Assembly: GCA_003150395.1 (NCBI GenBank) | Contig: QAMI01000010.1 | Span: 1 to 64,000 of the forward strand | Length of the DNA stretch: 64,000 nt | Source: Candidatus Gastranaerophilales bacterium | GTDB lineage: Bacteria; Cyanobacteriota; Vampirovibrionia; Gastranaerophilales; Gastranaerophilaceae | Direction of reading: 5' to 3' | In this document: positions 43,833 to 50,957 of the stretch, piece by piece | How the letters are laid out: each line of letters starts with the position of its first letter | Numbering within the stretch: position 1 is the first letter of the stretch | Notes under the pieces: generated by a model | What the model was told of the DNA's origin: nothing | The model's input: only the letters and a program-made list of their open reading frames with translations | Databases searched by the model: none | Translations under genes and position numbers: made by a program

Positions 43833-43842
43833 GGAGAGATTT

Positions 43843-44388
43843 ATGAACGTATTAACCCCTGAAAATTCATTATTGCTGGTTATCGATGTGCAGGAAAAAC
43901 TTGTTAATGCACTTGATAAAGATATTATTGTAAAACGAGTTTCAAACCTTGTAAAATCAGCAAGACTGTTAAATATTCCGGTTGTTGCCACTGAGCAATA
44001 TCCAAAAGGTCTTGGTGCAACTGTTGAGGCCGTAAGTTTAGAATTTCCCGAAGATACACCGGTTTTTGAGAAAACTTCTTTTAATGCTCTTGAAGCAGAC
44101 GGAGTTCTCGCAAAAATAAAAGCTTTTAATAAAAAGCAGGTTGTAATTTGCGGAATTGAAACACATATTTGTGTTCATCAAACAGCAGCAGCGCTCCTTA
44201 GAGAAGGTTATGAGGTTTATGTAGCTAAAGATGCATGTGCAAGCCGCAGTAAATATGAATTTAAACAGGGAATAGAACTTATGGCTTCAAACGGAGTAAA
44301 AGTTTCGTGTGTTGAAATTGTTTTATTTGAATGGCTTAAAACAGCAAAAAATCCTTGTTTTAAAGAAATTCAGGCTTTGATTAAATAA
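43843..44388 (+). CDS. Isochorismatase-fold cysteine hydrolase
   Basis: The product is 181 residues. The catalytic triad is visible: Asp in LLVIDVQEKL, Lys in FEKTSFNA and Cys in ETHICVHQTA, with the cis-peptide stretch GIETHI. Such enzymes hydrolyse amides (nicotinamidase-like) or enol ethers; the substrate is not evident. Start AAGGAGAG-ATTT-ATG. It lies 10 bp after the receiver-like gene and ends the ftsEX-side transcript before a bidirectional terminator. Confidence 0.85.
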   Translation: MNVLTPENSLLLVIDVQEKLVNALDKDIIVKRVSNLVKSARLLNIPVVATEQYPKGLGATVEAVSLEFPEDTPVFEKTSFNALEADGVLAKIKAFNKKQVVICGIETHICVHQTAAALLREGYEVYVAKDACASRSKYEFKQGIELMASNGVKVSCVEIVLFEWLKTAKNPCFKEIQALIK

Positions 44389-44419
44389 TTAGAAACTCGT
44401 TTTTCATAGTATAAAAAAT

Positions 44420-44473
44420 AAAAAAGATTTTTCGCTGTCGTTCAGAATGACACAGAAGTGAAGAATCTTTTTT
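44420..44473. terminator. Long bidirectional terminator with dispersed-repeat core
   Basis: AAAAAAGATTTTTCGCTG pairs imperfectly with CAGAAGTGAAGAATCTTTTT across a loop containing TTCAGAATGAC. It separates the convergent hydrolase and pilin genes. The core resembles the element at 32278-32362. Confidence 0.7.
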
Positions 44474-44494
44474 ATTTTCTGTAAATTTCCTCAA

Positions 44495-45163
44495 TCATTG
44501 TTGTGTCGTATAACCGTTATCCTCAACCGGATTACAGACATCTTTTGAATAGCCGAGATATACTTGTTTATCATTACCTTTTATTAGAAAAACAAACAAG
44601 TCATGCCCCCATTTGTTTGGTTTTTTATGCCCATTTATATCAACAAGAAATATTTTTGTGTACATATAAGATGCATTAAAGTATGTTACTATAATAGAGC
44701 CGTCGCTTAAAACATAAGCTGTATTTTTATTTAAAATGTTATTCTCCCAAAAACCGGAACAACCTGAAGTTTCAATTTCCTGTCCTCCAGGTTGTTCTTT
44801 ATAAATAGTATCTACTCCTTTATATTTTGGGATGCATCCTTTTTTATAGGCATTGTTTTCACATTTTTGGATGACGTTTAATGTTTTCAAAAATAATTCT
44901 GTAAATTCAACACACTGTGAGTTGTGTGTGTATTGATCAGGAGCATTGTCCTCAGTATAATAACAATCGAAAACAGCTCCATTTTCGGCATAAACTTTTA
45001 GCAGTGCATTTGAATATGTATTATAAACTTTTTTAAACTGCTGTTTTAGAATGAAATTGTTTGCCCGATTTATAAGCGATGGCAGAGTCATTACTGTTAC
45101 AATTCCGATAATGCCGAGTGTAATCAAAACTTCAGCCATAGTGAAGCCAGTTAATCTTTTCAT
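44495..45163 (-). CDS. Type IV pilin-like protein, short leader, divergent HTH partner
   Basis: The product is 222 residues. The six-residue leader MKRLTG ends in the canonical Gly, followed by FTMAEVLITLGIIGIVTVMT. The family motif VDINGHKKPNKWGHDLFVF lies near the C-terminus, and the tail CNPVEDNGYTTQQ resembles the pilin at 62392 (CAPVEKGGYSAKQ). Several cysteines suggest disulphides. There is no G tract. An HTH gene is transcribed the opposite way from 45275, with direct repeats between. Confidence 0.88.
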   Translation of the reverse strand: MKRLTGFTMAEVLITLGIIGIVTVMTLPSLINRANNFILKQQFKKVYNTYSNALLKVYAENGAVFDCYYTEDNAPDQYTHNSQCVEFTELFLKTLNVIQKCENNAYKKGCIPKYKGVDTIYKEQPGGQEIETSGCSGFWENNILNKNTAYVLSDGSIIVTYFNASYMYTKIFLVDINGHKKPNKWGHDLFVFLIKGNDKQVYLGYSKDVCNPVEDNGYTTQQ

Positions 45164-45197
45164 AAATACTCCTTATTAAGTTATAAAATTCTTTATA

Positions 45198-45230
45198 AAT
45201 CATGAAAAATATTAAAATATCATGAAAATT
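45198..45230. promoter_or_regulatory. Direct repeats in pilin/HTH intergenic region
   Basis: AATCATGAAAAAT (45198-45210) and TATCATGAAAATT (45218-45230) repeat at a 20-bp interval, about two DNA turns. They are candidate binding sites for the adjacent HTH protein. Only position supports this. Confidence 0.4.
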
Positions 45231-45262
45231 ATAACTTGTTTTAGAAATAAATGCAAGCAGAA

Positions 45263-45268
45263 TATAAT
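45263..45268 (+). promoter_or_regulatory. -10 box of HTH gene, six bases before ATG
   Basis: TATAAT ends six bases before ATG 45275, and no ribosome binding site lies between. Transcription would begin at or next to the start codon, giving a leaderless message. Confidence 0.5.
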
Positions 45269-45274
45269 TAGATA

Positions 45275-45481
45275 ATGGATATTCGAAATGATATAAAGTA
45301 TTATATGGCGCGCGAAGCTGTTACTTTTAAGCAGCTAGCAGCAATGATGAGTGAGAAAACTGGTAAAAAATATACGATTAATACTCTTTCCGGAAAACTT
45401 ATCCGTGAAAGCATTACACTTAAAGAAACTCTGCAAATTCTTGAACTTTTAGGATATAATATAAAAATTGAAAAGAATTAA
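45275..45481 (+). CDS. Small HTH protein divergent from pilin
   Basis: The product is 68 residues. A Cro-like helix-turn-helix is suggested by VTFKQLAAMMSEKTGKKYTI and NTLSGKLIRESITLKETLQI, resembling compact DUF6471-like DNA-binding proteins. There is no other domain. It is head-to-head with the pilin at 44495 and is probably its regulator. The message may be leaderless. The 3' end overlaps the convergent ribF by 4 bp. Confidence 0.7.
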   Translation: MDIRNDIKYYMAREAVTFKQLAAMMSEKTGKKYTINTLSGKLIRESITLKETLQILELLGYNIKIEKN

Positions 45482-46374
45482 AAATTTTGACGGATGTCTT
45501 GTTTGATTTGATTTTGAAGTTGTTCAAGCGATGAGAATTTCTTTTCCTGCCTGAGCATTTTCAGAAAACTAATCTCAATTTCTTCGCCGTAAATATCTTT
45601 GTCAAAGTTAAGAAGATGCGTTTCAAGCGAGCGGCTTGTTGAGTCTGAAACGGTCGGTCGGACTCCAAAATTAGTAATTCCTTTGTGTATTTCCCCTCCG
45701 ACTTTGACCTTTGCTGCATATACGCCGAAAGGTAAATCGATTAATTCTGATGGATAAATCAAATTTGCAGTTCTAAAACCGATAGTTCTGCCGAGTTTTT
45801 GTCCTTCAATAACCTTACCTTTGATTGAGAATTCATATCCCAGCATTTTGTTTGCCTTTTCAAGCAGACCGTCAAAAAGAAAATCTCTGATGGCCGTGCT
45901 GCTTATTGTTTGAATTCCTGCCTTTTGAGGCGGGATTTTGAAGTATTGGTAACCGAATTTTTGCGCTTCTTGCTCCAATAATTTTGTATCACCGGATTTG
46001 TTGAAGCCAAAATTATGGTTCCAGCCTGTGGTTATTGCACTTGGCGTGAAATGTTTTACTAAAATATCTTTTAAATATTCTTCACCTGTCAATCCGGAAA
46101 TACTTTCAAAATCTAATTCAAAAAGATAATCCACTCCTAGTTCTGCAATTTTTTCTTCTCTACCGGTGCGTGTTAGAATATATTTTGGGCAGACCCCGTA
46201 AAAATAACAGCACGGGTGATTTGAAAAAGTTATGACCGCAGACTGAGTATTGTTTTCTTTTGCAAAACTTACAGCCTGCTTTATTACAGCCTGATGCCCT
46301 TTATGCACCCCGTCAAAAAAACCGAGTGCTAATGATAAATTCGGAATTTTTTCTAGTTCTGAAAGTCTTTGCAT
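45478..46374 (-). CDS. ribF: Bifunctional riboflavin kinase/FAD synthetase
   Basis: The product is 298 residues. The N-terminal FMN adenylyltransferase has ALGFFDGVHKGHQAVI and ISSTAIRDFLFDG. The C-terminal riboflavin kinase has KVIEGQKLGRTIGFRTANLI and GVYAAKVKV. The kinase motif is normally G-(F/Y)-PTAN; here the Pro is Arg (GFRTAN), so kinase efficiency may be changed. It makes FMN and FAD from riboflavin. Confidence 0.93.
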   Translation of the reverse strand: MQRLSELEKIPNLSLALGFFDGVHKGHQAVIKQAVSFAKENNTQSAVITFSNHPCCYFYGVCPKYILTRTGREEKIAELGVDYLFELDFESISGLTGEEYLKDILVKHFTPSAITTGWNHNFGFNKSGDTKLLEQEAQKFGYQYFKIPPQKAGIQTISSTAIRDFLFDGLLEKANKMLGYEFSIKGKVIEGQKLGRTIGFRTANLIYPSELIDLPFGVYAAKVKVGGEIHKGITNFGVRPTVSDSTSRSLETHLLNFDKDIYGEEIEISFLKMLRQEKKFSSLEQLQNQIKQDIRQNF

Positions 46375-46441
46375 GAGTTAATTAAATTATAATATAAATA
46401 AAGATGATTTCATTGATTCAATCAGGCAAGCCTGCGAGTTT

Positions 46442-47545
46442 TTAAAACTTAAATTCAACATTTTCGTCTTTTTTTCGTTTGATTAAATACGCAGCAACGA
46501 TTGCCGTAAACGGTACGCACGCCAAAATTGCTATACTGCCTATTAATGCTGATAAAATTTCTGTTGAAACTTGATTTAAATTAAAGAATTTTTGTAAATC
46601 AATATTGCTTCCCAAAAGCACGAGCGGCAATGCGCTTCCCATATAAACTAATATCAGTGTATTTGACATTGTTCCGATGATGTCCCGGCCGACATTCATG
46701 CCAGACTTGAAAAGCTCAATAACACCTAAAGAAGTGTCTGTTTCGTGGATTTCGTTAATTGTACTTGCGATAGAAACAGAAGTGTCCATTAAAGCGCCTA
46801 ACGCCGCAATTATCATTGAGGCAGATAAAATCCCTGTGAAACTTAAATCCGGACGGACTCCGTATAAAAATACATTTTCCTCACCTGCAAAACCTGTTAA
46901 ATGAGCCATGTAAATTGCAAGCATTGAAAGACCGCCGGCAAAAATTAAGCTGAACATAGTACCTAAAATTGCAGAAGAGCTTTTTGCATTAAATCCGCCG
47001 ACAAGATAAATTGTGATAACTGTACTCAACACCCCAATAATTATTGCTGAAATTATCGGGCAGAAACCGTTTAATATTAGAGGCACCATAACTGCAAGTA
47101 TAAGCACAACTGTTGCGATTATGGAAATTAAGCTGAATAATCCTTTTTTTCGTCCAATAGCTATTAAAATTGCACAAAATATAGCCCCAAAAAACAAAAT
47201 TGAATTATCTCTTTTTAAATCCGCAATAAAAAAGTTTGTACCGCCCGTTTCATCTTCTTCAAGGTGTAGAATTACTTTGTCACCTTTTTTTAGAGAAATA
47301 TTGTAAGCCGGATTATCTGTTAAAAAATTAACAACTTGTTTCGTCTGATTTTTATATTCACCTGATAAAACTTTTACATCGACAATCTGCTGTGTATTTT
47401 GCTGGTTATCTTCTTCATCATTGTAAATATTTTGAATTGCTTCAACAATTCCGGTTTCAGAAGGCATAACCTTGTCTTCATTTGCAAATGCCGGCATAAC
47501 CAATCCGGTTAAGATTATTACCAATAAAACTAAGAATTTTTTCAT
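46442..47545 (-). CDS. YibE/F-family membrane protein
   Basis: The product is 367 residues. A signal peptide covers about residues 1-21 (KKFLVLLVIILTGLVMPAFA). A soluble beta-rich extracytoplasmic part reaches about 110, followed by seven or eight membrane segments. LIAIGRKKGLFSLISIIATV, AALGALMDTSVSIASTINEI and GMNVGRDIIGTMSNTLILVY are the conserved YibE/F signatures. The transported substrate is not known for this family. It is a single-gene unit between ribF and pilin D. Confidence 0.88.
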   Translation of the reverse strand: MKKFLVLLVIILTGLVMPAFANEDKVMPSETGIVEAIQNIYNDEEDNQQNTQQIVDVKVLSGEYKNQTKQVVNFLTDNPAYNISLKKGDKVILHLEEDETGGTNFFIADLKRDNSILFFGAIFCAILIAIGRKKGLFSLISIIATVVLILAVMVPLILNGFCPIISAIIIGVLSTVITIYLVGGFNAKSSSAILGTMFSLIFAGGLSMLAIYMAHLTGFAGEENVFLYGVRPDLSFTGILSASMIIAALGALMDTSVSIASTINEIHETDTSLGVIELFKSGMNVGRDIIGTMSNTLILVYMGSALPLVLLGSNIDLQKFFNLNQVSTEILSALIGSIAILACVPFTAIVAAYLIKRKKDENVEFKF

Positions 47546-47604
47546 AAATATCCCCTTTTGTAAATAATTTTAGCATGAAAGTAATAATGTGATTATTCAC
47601 GATG

Positions 47605-47632
47605 TTGAAAAAAAAATAATATATGTTATTAT
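47605..47632 (+). promoter_or_regulatory. Promoter of poly-G pilin D
   Basis: The -35 TTGAAA (47605-47610), a 16-bp spacer and the -10 TATTAT (47627-47632) lead to GAAGGAG and leader ATG 47669. Confidence 0.55.
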
Positions 47633-47687
47633 GTATAAGTAGATAATATAAGAGAAGGAGTTGTAGGTATGAAAAAGCAAGCTATGA

Positions 47688-48446
47688 TTGAATTCCAGGG
47701 GGGGGGGGGCAGGTAAAAACACCCTGTTTAAAGGTTTATTAGACCTGAAAAATTTTAGATTTAATCGCAAAAAATATTATGGATTTACATTATCAGAAGT
47801 TTTAATAACACTAGTCATCATCGGAATTGTCGCATCAATGACCCTGCCTTCCCTAATCGGTAAATATCAGGAAAAACAGTGGAAAGTTGCCTATAAAAAA
47901 GCTTATTCAAGCATGTCACAGGCTTTTTTGCGTATGCAGGAGGATGGAGATTTTATTGACATAACTCCTCAACGGGTTAGTGGAGAGAATTATTATACTC
48001 CAGCTATTGGTGAAAATTTTAAAATCATATCAAAGTATTTTAATTCAGTAAAAACATGTTTTGACGGAAATGCTGATGAATGCTGGGTGTGTGATAGCGG
48101 TCAATCTGGGAAGTTTTCCTCTGCCGCACCGAATTGGCTTGGTTGCAGTAAGGCAAGTTATGCGTTTGTAGATTATTCCGGAATGGCCTGGTACCTTTAT
48201 AGTAATCAGGAATTTCCTATACTTGTTGATGTAAACGGTAATAAAAATCCTAACAAGCTTGGTAAAGATAGATTTGTTCTAAGATTTGCCTCAAAAGAAA
48301 GTATGGATGGTGCTGAGGGCAATCCTATGAATAATGTAAACTACACAGGTAATATAGACAGAATTGCACCATGGTTTGATATAATAAATAAAAAGCGCTG
48401 GTGTCCAGATGGAAACTGTCTCTATAAAAGTTGGCTGTTAGAATAA
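47688..48446 (+). CDS. Poly-G pilin D: type IV pilin-like protein
   Basis: The coordinate uses TTG 47688 in the pilin frame. The start with a ribosome binding site is ATG 47669 (leader MKKQAMIEFQ), out of frame at 12 Gs and in frame at 11. The sequence after the tract reads AGKNTLFKGLLDLKNFRFNR, then YYGFTLSEVLITLVIIGIVA with Gly before the cleavage site. The family motif is VDVNGNKNPNKLGKDRFVL. The tail CPDGNCLYKSWLLE differs from all other copies. The 3' end overlaps the convergent ruvB by 9 bp. Confidence 0.8.
   Translation: MNSRGGGAGKNTLFKGLLDLKNFRFNRKKYYGFTLSEVLITLVIIGIVASMTLPSLIGKYQEKQWKVAYKKAYSSMSQAFLRMQEDGDFIDITPQRVSGENYYTPAIGENFKIISKYFNSVKTCFDGNADECWVCDSGQSGKFSSAAPNWLGCSKASYAFVDYSGMAWYLYSNQEFPILVDVNGNKNPNKLGKDRFVLRFASKESMDGAEGNPMNNVNYTGNIDRIAPWFDIINKKRWCPDGNCLYKSWLLE
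47698..47709 (+). repeat. Poly-G tract (12 G) in pilin D
   Basis: Twelve Gs start 29 bases after leader ATG 47669. The leader frame ends at TAA three codons into the downstream sequence (GGR-stop). Eleven or 14 Gs would join the frames. Confidence 0.92.
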
Positions 48447-49520
48447 ATTCTTTTGTTCATTGATGTCGCGGTCATTGTAACCCAGGTGCCTGTATGTCGC
48501 GGGAGAAACCTTTCTTCCGCGCGGGGTACGCTGCAAAAGCCCTGCCTGTAAGAGAAACGGTTCACAAACATCTTCTATTGTTCTGACATCTTCCCCGATT
48601 GCAGCTGCAATTGTTTCAACTCCAACCGGCCCGCCATCGTATTTTTCAATGATAAGTTTTAAAAGGTTTCGATCAGTACTATCCAATCCATAGCCGTCGA
48701 TTTTTAAAATATCCAGAGAATCATTTGCAACATCCTCTGTAATTTTTCCGTCATGTTTCACAAGTGCAAAGTCGCTTACCCGTTTTACAAGACGGTTTGC
48801 TATACGCGGAGTGCCACGGGAACGACGTGCGATTGCATGCGCTCCTTCTTCAGTAATTTCAATGTTTAAAATACCTGCAGTACGTGCAATTACTGCAGCA
48901 AGTTCGTCTTCCGTGTAAAATTCCAGCCTATGAATTATCCCGAATCTGTCGCGGAGAGGACCTGATAATTCTCCGGCTTTTGTAGTTGCACCAATGAGCG
49001 TAAATTTTGGAAGCGGAACGCGAAGAGTTTTTACGGTTTGGCTTTTCCCTGTCGTCATGTCAAGGAAAAAGTCTTCCATTGCCGGATAAAGAATTTCTTC
49101 AGCAACTTTATTCAACCGGTGAATTTCATCGATAAAAAGAATTTCGCCGCCTTTTAAAGACATTAAAATTCCGATAATATCACGCGGACGCTCTAGTGCC
49201 GGGGCAGAAGTTATTCTAATCGGAACACCCATTTGTTCTGCAATTACGCCTGCAAGGGTGGTTTTTCCAAGCCCGGGCGGGCCGTAAAACAAAAGATGGT
49301 CAAGCGGCTGTTCACGTTTTTTTGCCGCTGCAATCGTGATTTTTAAAGTTTCTTTCAGCGCACTTTGACCTATATATGTATCAAAAGATTTCGGGCGAAT
49401 AGAATTTTCAAAATTCTTGTCGCATTCAATGCTTTCTGCCTTAATAACAGGGTTTTTGTGTGCGTTTATGTCCACGCGTTTGTGATTTTTCCCGAAATTG
49501 TCGTCTGAAATTATACTCAT
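48438..49520 (-). CDS. ruvB: Holliday junction branch migration ATPase RuvB
   Basis: The product is 360 residues from ATG 49520, chosen for the CGGAG ribosome binding site; the frame is open 18 codons further. Motifs are Walker A FYGPPGLGKTTLA, Walker B EILFIDEIHRL, sensor 1 FTLIGATTKAG and arginine finger GPLRDRFG. The C-terminal winged helix ends QRTPRGRKVSPATYRHLG. It pumps DNA through RuvA-bound junctions; ruvA is elsewhere. Confidence 0.97.
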   Translation of the reverse strand: MSIISDDNFGKNHKRVDINAHKNPVIKAESIECDKNFENSIRPKSFDTYIGQSALKETLKITIAAAKKREQPLDHLLFYGPPGLGKTTLAGVIAEQMGVPIRITSAPALERPRDIIGILMSLKGGEILFIDEIHRLNKVAEEILYPAMEDFFLDMTTGKSQTVKTLRVPLPKFTLIGATTKAGELSGPLRDRFGIIHRLEFYTEDELAAVIARTAGILNIEITEEGAHAIARRSRGTPRIANRLVKRVSDFALVKHDGKITEDVANDSLDILKIDGYGLDSTDRNLLKLIIEKYDGGPVGVETIAAAIGEDVRTIEDVCEPFLLQAGLLQRTPRGRKVSPATYRHLGYNDRDINEQKNLF

Positions 49521-49619
49521 AATCTCCGTCTGCGTTTTGTATAATTTTTTTAATTGTTTATTTCTCAATTTCATGATAGCATAAAATTAACTTATGGGAT
49601 AGAAGAAGAAGGAGAAGTT

Positions 49620-50789
49620 ATGAAAGTTTCAGAACGTTTGGAAAAAATTCCTCCGTATTTGTTTGCGGAGATTGATAGAAAAATCGCAGAAGCTAAGGCA
49701 AAAGGTTTTGATATTATAAGTTTAGGTATCGGGGATCCTGATACACCGACTTTAGCGCCGGTTGTTGAAGAAATGCACAAGGCAATTGATAATCCTAAAA
49801 ATCATGATTATCCGCCATATAACGGTACCGAGAAATTCCGAAAAGCCGCTTGCGATTGGATGAAAAGACGTTTTGGAGTTGAGTTGAACCCTGATACGGA
49901 AATGCTTGCAAATATTGGTTCAAAAGAAGCGATTGCGCATATTTTCTTTGCTTTTGTTGATAAAGGCGATTATACTTTAGTACCGGATCCGGGCTATCCG
50001 GTTTATCATAATGCGACAATTTTTGCAGGCGGTACACCATATGAAATGCCGCTTTTAGAAGAAAACGGTTTCCTGCCTGATTTTGATAAAATTCCCGAAG
50101 ACATTGCAAGAAAATCAAAATTGATGTTTTTGAATTATCCAAATAATCCAACAAGCGCTGTTGCTGATTTGGATTTTTGGAAAAAAGCCGTAGATTTTTG
50201 TAAAAAATATGATATTTTGCTTTGTTCGGATATGGCGTATTCGGAAATGACATTTGACGGTTACAAAGCCCCTTCTGTTTTGCAGGTTGAAGGCGGAAAA
50301 GATGTTGCAATAGAGTTTTATTCTCATTCAAAATCTTACAATATGACGGGCTGGCGTGTCGGCTTTGTCTGCGGCAATGCTGATGCAGTGAAAGCTCTCG
50401 GAACAATTAAAAACAACATTGACAGCGGAACTTTTAAAGCAATTCAAGATGCAGCAGCAGCAGCGTTTACAGTAGACCAGTCTTTAATTGATAATTTAAA
50501 CAAAATGTATCAAGAAAGACGCGACGCGGCTGAAAACGGTTTCCGCGAACTTGGATGGGACATTAAGCCTTCCAAAGCAACCTTTTATTTATGGCTTCCG
50601 GTTCCAAAAGGTATGACATCAGAAGAATTTGTGACAGTGATGCTTGAAAAAGCTCACGTTGTAGTTCCGCCCGGAAATGGTTATGGACGCTGCGGAGAAG
50701 GCTATTTCCGCGTTGCTTTGACTAAAGATATTGAAACTATTAAAAAAGCGATTCAACGCATGAAAGATGCCGGGATTCGGTATGCTTAG
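49620..50789 (+). CDS. dapL: LL-diaminopimelate aminotransferase (DapL-type)
   Basis: The product is 389 residues from ATG 49620, with GAAGGAGAAG upstream; the frame is open 22 codons earlier without a site. It is a fold-type I PLP enzyme: IISLGIGDPDTPT, NYPNNPTSAVA, and the PLP Lys in SHSKSYNMTGWRVGFVCG. The pattern fits DapL, which makes LL-DAP directly from tetrahydrodipicolinate, a lysine/peptidoglycan route used in cyanobacteria. Another class I aminotransferase activity is possible. Confidence 0.82.
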   Translation: MKVSERLEKIPPYLFAEIDRKIAEAKAKGFDIISLGIGDPDTPTLAPVVEEMHKAIDNPKNHDYPPYNGTEKFRKAACDWMKRRFGVELNPDTEMLANIGSKEAIAHIFFAFVDKGDYTLVPDPGYPVYHNATIFAGGTPYEMPLLEENGFLPDFDKIPEDIARKSKLMFLNYPNNPTSAVADLDFWKKAVDFCKKYDILLCSDMAYSEMTFDGYKAPSVLQVEGGKDVAIEFYSHSKSYNMTGWRVGFVCGNADAVKALGTIKNNIDSGTFKAIQDAAAAAFTVDQSLIDNLNKMYQERRDAAENGFRELGWDIKPSKATFYLWLPVPKGMTSEEFVTVMLEKAHVVVPPGNGYGRCGEGYFRVALTKDIETIKKAIQRMKDAGIRYA

Positions 50790-50793
50790 GCCG

Positions 50794-50909
50794 CGAATAA
50801 GTAAATGAGCGAATAAGTCTTTTGTAAAATAAATATTAGTAAAATCCAGCGATATCATAATACTGAAAAGAACTTATTCCCCTATTTACTTATTAACCTA
50901 TTCACTTGC
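50794..50909. repeat. Inverted array of 16-bp repeats
   Basis: The left arm 50794-50823 and right arm 50866-50897 are about 80 per cent complementary. Each arm consists of 16-bp units of the type CTTATTCCCCTATTTA and CTTATTAACCTATTCA. It may fold as a long hairpin terminator for dapL or be a small mobile palindrome. The spacer 50790-50957 has no gene. Confidence 0.5.
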
Positions 50910-50921
50910 AAAAAAATCTCG

Positions 50922-50951
50922 TTGTACAAAATATAACCTTCATGATATAAT
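50922..50951 (+). promoter_or_regulatory. Promoter immediately before ATG 50958 (leaderless)
   Basis: The -35 TTGTAC (50922-50927), an 18-bp spacer and the -10 TATAAT (50946-50951) are visible. Six bases separate the -10 from ATG 50958, and there is no ribosome binding site, so the transcript probably starts at the A of ATG. Confidence 0.6.
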
Positions 50952-50957
50952 CTCAGT

